Below, one piece after another: positions 36,159 through 45,554 of a DNA stretch of 64,000 bases. Under the pieces are notes generated by a model, which saw only the letters and a program-made list of their open reading frames with translations, ran no database searches and had not been told where the DNA came from. The position numbers and the translations under genes are program-made. Numbering within the stretch: the stretch's first letter is position 1; the number at the start of each line of letters is the position of its first letter. Source of the stretch: Candidatus Krumholzibacteriia bacterium (lineage in GTDB: Bacteria > Krumholzibacteriota > Krumholzibacteriia > WVZY01 > JAKEHA01); assembly GCA_029865265.1 (NCBI GenBank), contig JAOUHG010000012.1:1-64000 (forward strand). Reading direction: 5' to 3'.

Positions 36159-38363
36159 ATGCCGAACAACGCACTGGTAATCGTCGAGTCGCCCGCCAAG
36201 GCGAACACCATCAAGAAGTTCCTCGGTAAGGGCTACAAAGTGGTGGCCTCGGTGGGACACGTGATGGACCTGCCCACCAACCGGCTCGGGGTGGACCTCG
36301 ACGACGGATTCGCGCCCGAGTATGTGGTTTCACGGGGCAAGAAGAAGGTCCTCGACCAGATCAAGAAGGACGCCAAGACGGCCGACCTTGTCTACCTGGC
36401 GCTCGACCTTGATCGCGAGGGCGAGGCCATCGCGTGGCACATCCGCGAGTACATCGCTCCGGTGCAGAAGAACGTCAAACGCATCATCTTCAACGAGATC
36501 ACCAAGGCGGCCATCCAGGGGGCCATCAAAAACCCCATGGAAGTGGACATGCAGAAGGTGGATGCGCAGCAGGCGCGGCGCATCCTGGACCGCCTGGTGG
36601 GCTACAAGATCAGCCCGGTGCTGTGGCAGATCTTCTACTACGGACTCTCGGCGGGGCGCGTGCAGACGGTGGGGCTGCGGCTGGTGTGTGAACGCGAGAA
36701 TGAGATCGAGGCGTTCGTTGCGGTGGAGTACTGGACCGTCGAGGGCCTGCTCGGCGCGGCCAACGGCGAACTGCCGGTCAAGCTCATCGAGAAGAAGGGC
36801 AAGAAGGTCGACCTGAAGACGAAGGAAGAGACCGACGCGGTGGTGGCCGACCTGCGCAAGGCGTCGTACCAGGTGACCTCCGTGGAACGCAAGGAGCGCA
36901 AGCGCAACCCCCAGCCGCCGTACATCACCAGTACCATGCAGCGCGACGCCGCACGCCGCCTGCGCTTTTCCGCCAAGAAGATCATGATGCTGGCGCAGCA
37001 ACTCTACGAGGGTGTCGACGTCGGCAACGGCGACCGCGTGGGTCTCATTACCTACATGCGTACCGATTCGGTGCGTGTGTCGGATCAGGCGCTGGGTACG
37101 GCGCGGGATTACATCGCGAGCACCTTCGGCTCTGAGTATCACCCGGACAAGCCACGCGTGCACAAGACCAGCACCAAGGCCCAGGACGCGCACGAAGCCA
37201 TTCGCCCCTCGGACGTGACGCGCACCCCCGAGTCGCTCAAGGGGACCATGGCCAAGGATCTGCACGCGCTCTACGAGCTGATCTGGCGGCGCTTCGTGGC
37301 CTCGCAGATGGAGAGCGCGCGCTACGACACCACCGAAGTGATGGTGAAGGCCGGCGACTACACCCTCAAGGCCAACGGGCGCGTGATGACGTTCCCCGGT
37401 TTCCTCTCCGTCTACGAGGAGCAGTTGCAGGAAGAGGGGGGCGAACTGCCCGCGGTGAGCGAGGGCGAGAAGCTGGAACTGAAGAACATCGACGGCACCC
37501 AGCACTTCACCGAGCCGCCGCCGCGCTACACCGAGGCCACGCTCATCAAGGATCTCGAGGACAAGGGTATCGGCCGGCCCAGCACCTACGCGAACATCGT
37601 GTCCATCATCCAGGACCGCGAGTACGTGGAGAAGCAGGAGGGGCGACTCAGTCCCACCACCCTGGGCCGCCAGGTGTGGAAGACGCTGGAACGCTTCTTC
37701 CCGGAGGTGTTCGACACCTCGTTCACCGCGCAGATGGAGCAGGAGCTCGACCGGGTGGAAGGCGGGGAGTTCGCATGGCAGGCGGTGGTGAAGGATTTCT
37801 ACGGACCCTTCAAGGAATCGCTCGACCATATCGACGAGAAGAAGGCGCTCCTGAAGAGCGACCTGCAGGAGGAGACCGACGTAAAGTGCGAGAAGTGCGG
37901 CCGCAACCTCATCAAGAAGTGGGGCCGCAACGGTCAGTTCCTCGCCTGTCCCGCGTACCCGGAGTGCAAGTTTTCGCGCCCGCTCACCGAGCAGATGCCG
38001 AGCGTGCACATCGAGGGCAAGTGTCCCAAGTGCGGTTCGGACCTGGTGGCGAAGACCGGGCGCTACGGCCGCTTCGCCGCCTGCTCGCGCTACCCGGAGT
38101 GCAAGCACACCGAGGCGTTCCCCATCGGGATGAACTGCCCGCGCGAGGGCTGCAAGGGCAAGGTGGTCGAGAAGGTCACCAAGCGCATGAAGGTATTCTA
38201 CGGGTGCAGCGCGTACCCGGAATGCGATTGGGCCAGCTGGGACAAGCCGGCCGAGGAAGAGTGCCCGTCGTGCGGAAACCCCTACCTGGTGCACAAGTCG
38301 TCCAAGTCCCGCGGCGAGTTCCTCCGCTGCCCCAAGTGCAAGGAAGAGTTCGCGGGCGAGTAG
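36159..38363 (+). CDS. topA: DNA topoisomerase I
   Basis: A 734-residue type IA topoisomerase that relaxes negative supercoils. The Toprim domain opens 'ALVIVESPAKANTIKKFLG' and has the metal-binding 'LALDLDREGEAIAWH'. The active-site tyrosine is Tyr299 in 'LITYMRTDSVRVS'. The C-terminal region carries about four zinc-binding modules of C-x2-C...C type ('CEKCGRNLIKK', 'CPKCGSDLVAK', 'CPREGCKGK', 'CPSCGNPYL'), which bind single-stranded DNA. Length and order are normal. The gene begins a run with trmFO and xerC, an arrangement also known from Firmicutes. Confidence 0.98.
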   Translation: MPNNALVIVESPAKANTIKKFLGKGYKVVASVGHVMDLPTNRLGVDLDDGFAPEYVVSRGKKKVLDQIKKDAKTADLVYLALDLDREGEAIAWHIREYIAPVQKNVKRIIFNEITKAAIQGAIKNPMEVDMQKVDAQQARRILDRLVGYKISPVLWQIFYYGLSAGRVQTVGLRLVCERENEIEAFVAVEYWTVEGLLGAANGELPVKLIEKKGKKVDLKTKEETDAVVADLRKASYQVTSVERKERKRNPQPPYITSTMQRDAARRLRFSAKKIMMLAQQLYEGVDVGNGDRVGLITYMRTDSVRVSDQALGTARDYIASTFGSEYHPDKPRVHKTSTKAQDAHEAIRPSDVTRTPESLKGTMAKDLHALYELIWRRFVASQMESARYDTTEVMVKAGDYTLKANGRVMTFPGFLSVYEEQLQEEGGELPAVSEGEKLELKNIDGTQHFTEPPPRYTEATLIKDLEDKGIGRPSTYANIVSIIQDREYVEKQEGRLSPTTLGRQVWKTLERFFPEVFDTSFTAQMEQELDRVEGGEFAWQAVVKDFYGPFKESLDHIDEKKALLKSDLQEETDVKCEKCGRNLIKKWGRNGQFLACPAYPECKFSRPLTEQMPSVHIEGKCPKCGSDLVAKTGRYGRFAACSRYPECKHTEAFPIGMNCPREGCKGKVVEKVTKRMKVFYGCSAYPECDWASWDKPAEEECPSCGNPYLVHKSSKSRGEFLRCPKCKEEFAGE

Positions 38364-38385
38364 CCGGAGCCCGCGTGCGCCGTCC

Positions 38386-39702
38386 ATGAAGGAAGTGACC
38401 ATCGTCGGCGGCGGGCTGGCGGGTTGCGAGGCCGCCTGGCAACTGGCCGATCGCGGTGTTCCGGTACGCCTGTTCGAGATGCGCCCGCAGACCCCGACCG
38501 GCGCCCACAAGACGGATCGCCTGGCCGAGATCGTCTGCTCGAACTCCTTCAAGTCCACCCTCATCGACACCGCCTCCGGTCTGCTCAAGGCGGAGATGGA
38601 CATCCTCGGATGCAGGCTGCTGGGTGTCGCGCGCGAGAGCGCGGTGCCGGCGGGGCACGCGCTGGGTATCGACCGCGATCTGTTTGCCGCCGGCGTTACC
38701 CGGGCCATCGAAGATCACCCCGGCATCCGCGTGGAACGTTCCCGCGTGGACACGCTGGAATTGCCGCGCCCGGCCATCATCGCCACCGGTCCTCTGACCG
38801 GTGAAGCCCTGTCCGGCGCGCTGCAGACCCACTGCACGAGCGAGCATCTCTATTTCTACGACGCCATCGCACCGTCGCTGGATGGCGACAGCATCGACCC
38901 AGGCGCGGGGTACTGGGCCAGCCGCTACGGGAAGGGCGAGGCCGACTATCTCAACATCCCCTTCGACCGCGAGCAGTACACGCGTCTTGTGGAGTTCATC
39001 CGCGGCGCCGAGTACGCCCAGTCGCATGAGTTCGAGGAAGAGAAGTACTTCGAGGCCTGCCTGCCCATCGAAGTGCTGGTGCGGCGCGGCGACGATACGC
39101 TCCGCTTCGGACCCATGAAGCCGCGCGGACTGCCCGATCCGCGCACGGGACGCGATCCCTGCGCGGTGCTGCAACTGCGCCGCGAGAGCCGCGCGGGAAG
39201 CCTGCTCGGGATGGTGGGCTTCCAGACGCGAATGACCTGGGCGAGCCAGAAAGAGATGATCCGTATGATGCCCGGCTTTGCGGATGTGTCCGTGCTGCGT
39301 TTCGGGACCATTCACCGCAACATATTTCTGAACATCCCCCGGCTGTGCCAGCCGTACCTTCGCGACCGGCGCCTCGGCGATGTCTACTACGCGGGGCAGA
39401 TCTGCGGTGTGGAGGGGTACGTGGAGTCCATCGCGAGCGCAATCGTGGTGGCGCTGTCCATCGTGGCCGGGCAGCACGGGCGGCGCATGCCGCCGTTGCC
39501 GCCGGAGACGATGCTGGCCTCGCTGATGTCCTACGTGCACACGCCCACCAGTCAGTTCCAGCCCATGAACGCCAACTTCGGCATCGTTCCGCCGCTCGCA
39601 GTGCGGCCGCGGAGCCGCACGGCGCGCAACGAGGCGGTGGCGCAGCGGGCGCTGGCCTCGCTACGGGACTATCGCGCGGGGCACGCCTGGCTCTTCGCGT
39701 GA
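38386..39702 (+). CDS. trmFO: tRNA (uracil-5-)-methyltransferase, folate/FAD type
   Basis: A 438-residue flavoprotein that makes m5U54 in the T loop of tRNA using methylenetetrahydrofolate. The FAD-binding motif is 'VTIVGGGLAGCEAAWQLADRG' shortened to the GxGxxG core at residues 7-12, followed by 'FEMRP' and the catalytic-region 'EIVCSNSF'. Later signatures include 'GMVGFQTRM', 'YYAGQICGVEGYVES' and the C-terminal 'NANFGI'. It begins 22 bases after topA and is likely co-transcribed with it. Confidence 0.97.
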   Translation: MKEVTIVGGGLAGCEAAWQLADRGVPVRLFEMRPQTPTGAHKTDRLAEIVCSNSFKSTLIDTASGLLKAEMDILGCRLLGVARESAVPAGHALGIDRDLFAAGVTRAIEDHPGIRVERSRVDTLELPRPAIIATGPLTGEALSGALQTHCTSEHLYFYDAIAPSLDGDSIDPGAGYWASRYGKGEADYLNIPFDREQYTRLVEFIRGAEYAQSHEFEEEKYFEACLPIEVLVRRGDDTLRFGPMKPRGLPDPRTGRDPCAVLQLRRESRAGSLLGMVGFQTRMTWASQKEMIRMMPGFADVSVLRFGTIHRNIFLNIPRLCQPYLRDRRLGDVYYAGQICGVEGYVESIASAIVVALSIVAGQHGRRMPPLPPETMLASLMSYVHTPTSQFQPMNANFGIVPPLAVRPRSRTARNEAVAQRALASLRDYRAGHAWLFA

Positions 39703-39780
39703 CGCCGGGGCCGGTGCCCGGCGGCGGCAGCAGCGGGGAGACCTTGGAGATTTCGCTTATCCGCTTCTAAGTTGTTTGGC

Positions 39781-39786
39781 TATATT
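39781..39786 (+). promoter_or_regulatory. Candidate -10 box before xerC
   Basis: TATATT lies about 39 bases ahead of the xerC ATG, within a locally AT-rich patch. No convincing -35 hexamer is seen at the right distance, so xerC may rely partly on read-through from trmFO. Confidence 0.35.
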
Positions 39787-39824
39787 GGAGTCCGGTCGGC
39801 CCCGCGGGGTGCGGCCGGAACACC

Positions 39825-40742
39825 ATGCTGCTCGCCGCCGCCATCGAACGCTTCCGTGTCCACCTGGAGCACGAGCGTGGGCTCTCCCCGCGCACGGTGG
39901 AGGCGTACGCCAGCGATCTGGCCCGCATGGCGGCGTTTCTCAGCCGGCGGGCCGGAAGCAGCGGGACGGTGGACGCAATCACCACCGCGGACCTGCGCGC
40001 CTTTCTGGCGGGAGAAGTGGGACGCGGCATGGCGAGCCGCTCCATGATGCGGCGGGTGGCGGCCATCCGCGCGTTGTTCCGGTATCTGCACGAGCGCGAT
40101 GAGATCACGAACGATCCCACCCTGCACCTGGCGCAGCGTGCCGCGCGGCGTTCGGTCCCCACCATCGTCAGCGAAGAACGGCTGCGCGACATGATGGATC
40201 TGCCCGACGTGTCGTCACCGGCCGGCCTGCGGGACCGTGCCGTGCTCGAGTTTCTCTACGGGACGGGCGTGCGCCTGCGCGAACTGGTCACGCTGGACGT
40301 GGGGGACTTTCTGCCGCTGGGGGAGCGGGTGATTGTGAAGGGAAAGGGTGCAAAGTCCCGCGTGGTCCCGTTCGTGGGGCGGGCGCGCGAGGCGCTGCTG
40401 GCGTACTGGTGCGACCGGTTTGCGCTGACCGCAGCGACCGACTGGAAGCTGCGGGCGGTTTCCCGCCAGCCCGCCTTCGCGGGGCGCGGCGGGGCGCGTG
40501 TGAGTCCGCGGACCGTACAGCGCATCGTCGCGCGCCACCTCCGCCTGGTGGCATCGGTCGCCAAGGCGTCGCCGCACGCGCTGCGCCACGCCTTCGCCAC
40601 CCACATGCTCGACCACGGCGCCGACCTGCGCAGCGTGCAGGAACTGCTGGGTCACGCGAGTCTCTCCACCACGCAGATCTACACCCACGTTTCCGTTGAG
40701 CACCTCAAGCGCGTCCATCGCAAGGCGCACCCCCGCGCATGA
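39825..40742 (+). CDS. xerC: Tyrosine recombinase XerC
   Basis: A 305-residue tyrosine recombinase. The N-terminal SAM-like core-binding domain ('[20 protein letters not shown]') is followed by the catalytic domain with the RKHRHY set: Arg in '[10 protein letters not shown]', Lys in '[11 protein letters not shown]', His-x-x-Arg in '[14 protein letters not shown]', His in 'LLGHASLS' and the nucleophile Tyr in 'TQIYTHV'. With XerD (47680) it resolves chromosome dimers at dif. It lies after topA and trmFO, the common xerC context, which separates it from XerD. Its stop overlaps the next gene by four bases. Confidence 0.92.
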   Translation: MLLAAAIERFRVHLEHERGLSPRTVEAYASDLARMAAFLSRRAGSSGTVDAITTADLRAFLAGEVGRGMASRSMMRRVAAIRALFRYLHERDEITNDPTLHLAQRAARRSVPTIVSEERLRDMMDLPDVSSPAGLRDRAVLEFLYGTGVRLRELVTLDVGDFLPLGERVIVKGKGAKSRVVPFVGRAREALLAYWCDRFALTAATDWKLRAVSRQPAFAGRGGARVSPRTVQRIVARHLRLVASVAKASPHALRHAFATHMLDHGADLRSVQELLGHASLSTTQIYTHVSVEHLKRVHRKAHPRA

Positions 40743-41863
40743 CCGGCCGCGAGTCCAGAAGCAATCTCCCGGCTCCGCCGCGCCGCAGGGCGTGGCGCGC
40801 GGGCGTGTTTGCGGCCGCGATGATCGCCGGCGCGCTGGCCTGTGCGGTGCAGGTACCACCCTCGGGAGGGCCCGAGGACACCAACCCGCCCCGTGTGGCG
40901 GGGACGGTCCCCGCGAGAGATTCGACCGGCGTGGCGGTGAACAGCCCCATCGCCATCACCTTCAGCGACGACATGACCCGCGCGCGCGTGGAACGCTCCG
41001 TGCTCGTGCAGCCGCCCGTCAGCTTCGAGCGGGTACGCTGGGACGGCCGCACACTCATCATCCAGACCGGCGATATGCAGCGCGACACCACCTACGTGGT
41101 GCGTGTGAAACCCGGGTACCGCGATAATCACAACGTGCCCGCCAAGGCGCAATTCGAGTTTGCCTTCGCGACCGGGGCCTCGCTGGACACGGCACGCGTG
41201 GAGGGCGTTGTGTACTTCAAGCACGAGCCCTCCGGACGCGCGCTGGTGCGTTGCTTCCGGCTGCCGCGGGAAGAAGACTTCGACCCGGTGGCGGCGCGCC
41301 CCGACCGCGAGTCGCCTACTGCCAAGGACGGCACCTATCGGCTTCGCTACCTGCCGGACAACGACGCGCGCTTCCTGGTGCTCGCGTTCATCGACGTCAA
41401 CGGCAATGGCGCGCTCGATCCGCCCGGCGAACCGATGGTGGTATACCCCGACACCGTGTTTCTCACCGCTGCGGTACCGGTGGTGCAGGGGCTTGATCTG
41501 ACCATCATAGACCCCAACGAGCCCGCGCAGGTGAGCGGACTGGTGAGCAACGAAACCGGAATCGACAGCGTGCTGGCGTCGGTGGTGCTGGAGCCGGTGG
41601 CGGACAGCACCCTGGCGCGCGTGTACACGTTGTGCAACGAGGCGGGCGCGTTTGAATTCAGCCGTGTGCGGGCGGGGGAGTACCTCCTGCGCGCGTTTTT
41701 GGACCTGCGGGCGGACAGCCTGTGCGGGGCCTACGATTGTCCCGACAGCGCGTTGACGGCCTGCATGGAACCCTGCAGCGAGGCGCCGGACACGTTGCGC
41801 CTGGAGCCGGGGGCGACGGTGAAGGTGCCACCGCTGGCGCTGCGCAGAAAGGAGTCTCCATGA
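40739..41863 (+). CDS. Ig-like-domain lipoprotein
   Basis: A 374-residue exported protein. A basic N terminus and hydrophobic helix lead to a relaxed lipobox ('AGALAC'), then '[14 protein letters not shown]', a signature of FCB-group lipoproteins carrying an SbsA-type Ig-like domain ('[14 protein letters not shown]', about 55-140). A second beta-rich region contains a calcium-site-like '[14 protein letters not shown]' stretch. A third, carboxypeptidase-regulatory-like segment follows near the C terminus. It probably sits on the outer membrane; function unknown. Its ATG overlaps the xerC stop, and its own stop overlaps dapF. Confidence 0.7.
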   Translation: MTGRESRSNLPAPPRRRAWRAGVFAAAMIAGALACAVQVPPSGGPEDTNPPRVAGTVPARDSTGVAVNSPIAITFSDDMTRARVERSVLVQPPVSFERVRWDGRTLIIQTGDMQRDTTYVVRVKPGYRDNHNVPAKAQFEFAFATGASLDTARVEGVVYFKHEPSGRALVRCFRLPREEDFDPVAARPDRESPTAKDGTYRLRYLPDNDARFLVLAFIDVNGNGALDPPGEPMVVYPDTVFLTAAVPVVQGLDLTIIDPNEPAQVSGLVSNETGIDSVLASVVLEPVADSTLARVYTLCNEAGAFEFSRVRAGEYLLRAFLDLRADSLCGAYDCPDSALTACMEPCSEAPDTLRLEPGATVKVPPLALRRKESP

Positions 41864-42690
41864 AACTCGGATTCATGAAGATGAACGGATCCGGAAACGA
41901 CTTTGTAATCATCGATAACAGCAAGCGCGAGGTTGCGCTGGACGGCAGCCAGATTGCACGCTTGTGCGACCGTCGTGTTGGTATCGGCGCGGACGGATTC
42001 ATCATGATCGAGCCCGAGGAGGGGTTCGACTTCTTCATGCGCTTCCACAACTCCGACGGCAGCCCGGCGGAGATGTGCGGCAACGGTGCCTGCTGTGCCG
42101 CCCACTTCGCGGCCGCCATCGGCCGTGGCCAACCCGCGCCTGAGGGGGGCATGCTGGTGCGATTCCTCACCGGTTCGGGAGCGGCGCGCGCGCGCGTACA
42201 GGGCGACCGCGTGACCATCGAGCTGATGGACGCCGAGGGAATGCGCCTGTCGGTCCCGGTGCAGGTTGCGCCGCCGGAATGCGAGGTGCATTTTATGACG
42301 GTGGGCACCCGCCACGTACTGGTGCCCGTGCCCGACGCGGGCGCCATGCCCTCCGAGGACGTGGTGCGCTGGGGACGCGCGTTGCGCAACGACCCCGCGT
42401 TCGCCCCCCAGGGCGCCAACGTGAATTTCATGTCGGTGGGCCGGGATGGACGAATCGTGCTGCGCACCTATGAAAAGGGCGTGGAGGCCGAGACTCTCGC
42501 CTGTGGAACCGGGTCGATTGCCGCTGCCGTGTGGTACGGGCACCTGGGGCTGATGCGCAGCCCGGTGCGGATACTGCAGCGCAGCGGCGACGAACTGCGC
42601 GCGTCGTTCGAATTGACGCGGCACGGCGCGTGCAACGTCGTCCTGGACGCCCCGGTCGCGGTCAACTTTGTGGGAATCACGGACGTCTGA
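41860..42690 (+). CDS. dapF: Diaminopimelate epimerase
   Basis: A 276-residue racemase converting LL- to meso-diaminopimelate for lysine and peptidoglycan synthesis. It opens with 'FMKMNGSGNDFVIID'. The two catalytic cysteines are Cys73 in 'EMCGNGACC' and Cys215 in 'ETLACGTGS', at the expected spacing. The usual Arg after NGA is Cys here (GNGACC instead of GNGARC), a small departure. GGAG sits just upstream, and the start overlaps the previous stop by four bases. The frame extends further upstream but only through the lipoprotein gene. Confidence 0.96.
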   Translation: MKLGFMKMNGSGNDFVIIDNSKREVALDGSQIARLCDRRVGIGADGFIMIEPEEGFDFFMRFHNSDGSPAEMCGNGACCAAHFAAAIGRGQPAPEGGMLVRFLTGSGAARARVQGDRVTIELMDAEGMRLSVPVQVAPPECEVHFMTVGTRHVLVPVPDAGAMPSEDVVRWGRALRNDPAFAPQGANVNFMSVGRDGRIVLRTYEKGVEAETLACGTGSIAAAVWYGHLGLMRSPVRILQRSGDELRASFELTRHGACNVVLDAPVAVNFVGITDV

Positions 42691-42699
42691 CAGGAATTG

Positions 42700-45504
42700 A
42701 TGCGAAGAAAGCGGCTCGTCACCTTCTTGCTGGCGGCGGCGGTGCTGGGTTGTGCCGCGGCGGCGCGGGCGCAATACCCCTTCGGGAAGAACAAGGTCAT
42801 CTATCACGGGCGCGACTGGCGCGTGCTCGAGACGACGCACGTGGACATATACCACTACGCGCCGGACTCCACCCTCATCCTGTATCTCACCCCCCTGGTG
42901 GAGCAGACCTATCGCGAGTTCAGCGAGACGTTCCAGGTGGACTTCGACCATCGCCTTCCCTTCGTCTTCTACGCCACGCACTACGATTTTCAGGAGACCA
43001 ACATCCTGCCCTCACTGATTTCGGAGTACACCGGCGGCTTCACTGACCTCATGAAGGGCCGCGTGGCGGTTCCCTTCAACGGCTCATACGCCGCCCTGCG
43101 CCACGTGGTGCGCCACGAAATGGTGCACGCCTTCATGCTGGAGAAACTCAAGCAGTCCATGCACGACCGCGGCAAGTACACCTACGGGGCGCCGCCGCTG
43201 TGGCTGGTGGAGGGGATGGCGGAGCACTACGCCAACAAACCCCAGAACACCCAGGGCAACATGTTCGTGCGCGATGCGTTGTTGAACGGCCGCCTGTACG
43301 ACCTCGACCAGATATGGCGCATCCAGGGCTCTTACATGATGTACAAGCAGGGTGAGGCGGTGGTCGATTACATCGCCACCAACTTCGGCGAGGAGGCGGT
43401 GGTCCAGATACTGGAAAACTGGTGGACCTCGTCGGAGTTCACGCTGGTCCTCAAGAACACGCTGAACATGGACCTGTTCGAACTGAACGACGCCTTCCTG
43501 CGCTACGCCAAACGCCGCTACTACCCGTCGGTGCTGAAGTTTGATTTCGCCGCGGCGGAGGGGGAACGGCTCACGCCGCCGCGCACGTTCCACAGCCGCT
43601 CGGCGGCGGCGGTTGAACCCGACGGCGTGACCACCATCTATTCGCTGTCGGCGCGCGACGGCAGGGTGGTGCTCAGCGCGGGGCGTGGCAGCCAGCGTGA
43701 GGGCTGGCAGGAAAAGGTGATGGCGGCCGGGGGGCGTTCGGGAGACATGGAGTCCATCCCCGCCTTTCGCAGCAAGATCGAGGCGCACGGTGACACGTTG
43801 CTGTTCGTGTCCAAGAGCAACCAGCGCGACGTCATCTATCTGTGGAGTGCCTCGCGCGGAAGGAAGATCGATGCCTTCCAGTTCGCTGGGCTGGCGCTCA
43901 TCCAGTCCCCGACTCTGTCCGGAGACGGCAAGCGCATCGTGTTCAGCGCCATTGACACGCGCGGACTCATGGACCTGTTCCTCGTCCACCTCGACGACCG
44001 CCGCCTGGAGCGCCTCACCGAAGACGGTTTCAGCGAGGACGAACCGGACTATCACCCGTCCGAGGACCGCATCCTGTTTGTTTCGGACCGCGCCGCCGGT
44101 GACAACCGGGACCGCACCCACATCTACCAGATGGATCTCACCACCCGGGAGATCAGCCCGGTGGAAGGCGGGCCCTTTGCGGACACGAACCCCGAGTGGG
44201 CACCCAACGGCAGGGACTTCCTGTTCACCTCCGACCGCGAGGGCACACCCAATGTGTACCTCCACCGCGGCGATCGCGTGCTGCGTCAGACCGGTGTCGT
44301 CACCGGGGTGAGTTCGCCGTCCTTCCTGCCGGGCGGCGAGGAGTTCCTGGCCACCGTGTACGAGGCCGGGGAGTTCCAGCTCTACCGCTTCCCGCTGCGC
44401 AACGGGCGGACCGTGGTGTTCGACCCAACGCCGCCCGACACCACGCTGATCCCGTGGTCACGATACCTGGCCTCCGAGGAGGAGTTTGTAACCAAGCCGT
44501 ACGAAACGAAGTTCAGCGTGGATTTCGTAGGCGCCGGGGTCGCCATCGACCCGCAGGCGGGCGATGTGGGCAACGGCGGCCAACTGGTGATGACCGACGT
44601 GCTGGGCAATCACCAGATCTCGTTTGTGTTCGGCACCACCACCCAGGACTTTGGCAATTTTTGGAAGGACTTCAACGCCGCCGCGTCCTACATCAACCTG
44701 TCGCACCGGATGAACTACTCGTTGAGCGTCTTCCACCTCAACAGCTACGGCATCGAGCCCATCCTGTCGCAGCGGGAGCGGCGGGCGGGCGGGGCACTGG
44801 GGTTGAGTTATCCGCTGAATCGGTTCGAGCGGGTGGACGGGTCGGTGGTGTTGCGCTGGATCGAACAGGGCGACGCCTTCTCGTTCCTGGGCGGCTTTCA
44901 GGAGAGCCTCACCGGGTCGTTGTTCACGAGCTACGTGCGCGACAACACGCTGTGGACCATCGGCGGGCCCCTGCTGGGCTGGCGTTACTACGTCACCGGG
45001 GGCTACACCGCGGACTTCCTGGGGCGCGGATTCGACAGTACGCTCCTGCAACTGGACGTACGCAAGTACATCAAGTTGTCATCGCGGGTCGTGTTTGCCA
45101 CCCGGTACGTTACGCGCAACATGTGGGGCGGCGACAACCAGGTGTTCTACCTGGGTGGACCCTGGACCCTGCGCGGCTATGACTACCGCCAGTTCTTCGG
45201 CCGCACCACGCACCTGATCAACACGGAGGTCCGTTTCCCGCTGCTGGATGGCCTGAATATCGTGCTTCCCTTCGGCCCCATCGAATTCCCCATGTTCCGC
45301 GGGGCGCTGTTTCTCGACGCCGGCCGCGTGGACCGAAACGACTACCCGGTCTTCGATACCGACTGGCTGGGGTCGCTGGGAACGGGTGTGGAGCTGAACC
45401 TGGGATACGCACCCGTCATCCGGGTTAACTTTACATGGAAGACCGATTTCGATAAGATATACGGCGATACCGGGTTCGAGCTGTTCATTGGATACAACTA
45501 CTAG
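42700..45504 (+). CDS. Metalloprotease/beta-propeller/outer-membrane beta-barrel protein
   Basis: A 934-residue exported protein with three regions. After the signal peptide, residues about 25-280 form a gluzincin-type metallopeptidase-like domain with zinc motif H139-E-M-V-H143 and downstream acidic residues in 'LVEGMAEHY' (Glu171/Glu175). Residues about 290-580 hold TolB-like propeller repeats ('LSGDGKRIVFSAIDTRG', 'HPSEDRILFVSDRAAGD', 'WAPNGRDFLFTSDREG'). The last 330 residues alternate as beta strands and end in a BamA/Omp85-like C-terminal strand region ('GDTGFELFIGYNY', terminal Tyr). It is likely a surface or periplasm-facing protease carried by its own barrel. Related proteins are annotated but not characterised, as far as I know. 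Confidence 0.75.
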   Translation: MRRKRLVTFLLAAAVLGCAAAARAQYPFGKNKVIYHGRDWRVLETTHVDIYHYAPDSTLILYLTPLVEQTYREFSETFQVDFDHRLPFVFYATHYDFQETNILPSLISEYTGGFTDLMKGRVAVPFNGSYAALRHVVRHEMVHAFMLEKLKQSMHDRGKYTYGAPPLWLVEGMAEHYANKPQNTQGNMFVRDALLNGRLYDLDQIWRIQGSYMMYKQGEAVVDYIATNFGEEAVVQILENWWTSSEFTLVLKNTLNMDLFELNDAFLRYAKRRYYPSVLKFDFAAAEGERLTPPRTFHSRSAAAVEPDGVTTIYSLSARDGRVVLSAGRGSQREGWQEKVMAAGGRSGDMESIPAFRSKIEAHGDTLLFVSKSNQRDVIYLWSASRGRKIDAFQFAGLALIQSPTLSGDGKRIVFSAIDTRGLMDLFLVHLDDRRLERLTEDGFSEDEPDYHPSEDRILFVSDRAAGDNRDRTHIYQMDLTTREISPVEGGPFADTNPEWAPNGRDFLFTSDREGTPNVYLHRGDRVLRQTGVVTGVSSPSFLPGGEEFLATVYEAGEFQLYRFPLRNGRTVVFDPTPPDTTLIPWSRYLASEEEFVTKPYETKFSVDFVGAGVAIDPQAGDVGNGGQLVMTDVLGNHQISFVFGTTTQDFGNFWKDFNAAASYINLSHRMNYSLSVFHLNSYGIEPILSQRERRAGGALGLSYPLNRFERVDGSVVLRWIEQGDAFSFLGGFQESLTGSLFTSYVRDNTLWTIGGPLLGWRYYVTGGYTADFLGRGFDSTLLQLDVRKYIKLSSRVVFATRYVTRNMWGGDNQVFYLGGPWTLRGYDYRQFFGRTTHLINTEVRFPLLDGLNIVLPFGPIEFPMFRGALFLDAGRVDRNDYPVFDTDWLGSLGTGVELNLGYAPVIRVNFTWKTDFDKIYGDTGFELFIGYNY

Positions 45505-45554
45505 TTCCGGCCGGCGTGTCCGTCGGCTGTTTCGTTTTCAAGAATCGGAGAGTC

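Noticed and set aside
36330-38708. Long open frame opposite topA on the minus strand
   Set aside because: It mirrors the GC-biased third codon positions of topA; composition is His/Leu/Val/Arg-rich with no domain signature. The same applies to long frames opposite purH/guaA (22730-24754), secA and mutS (59307-61100).
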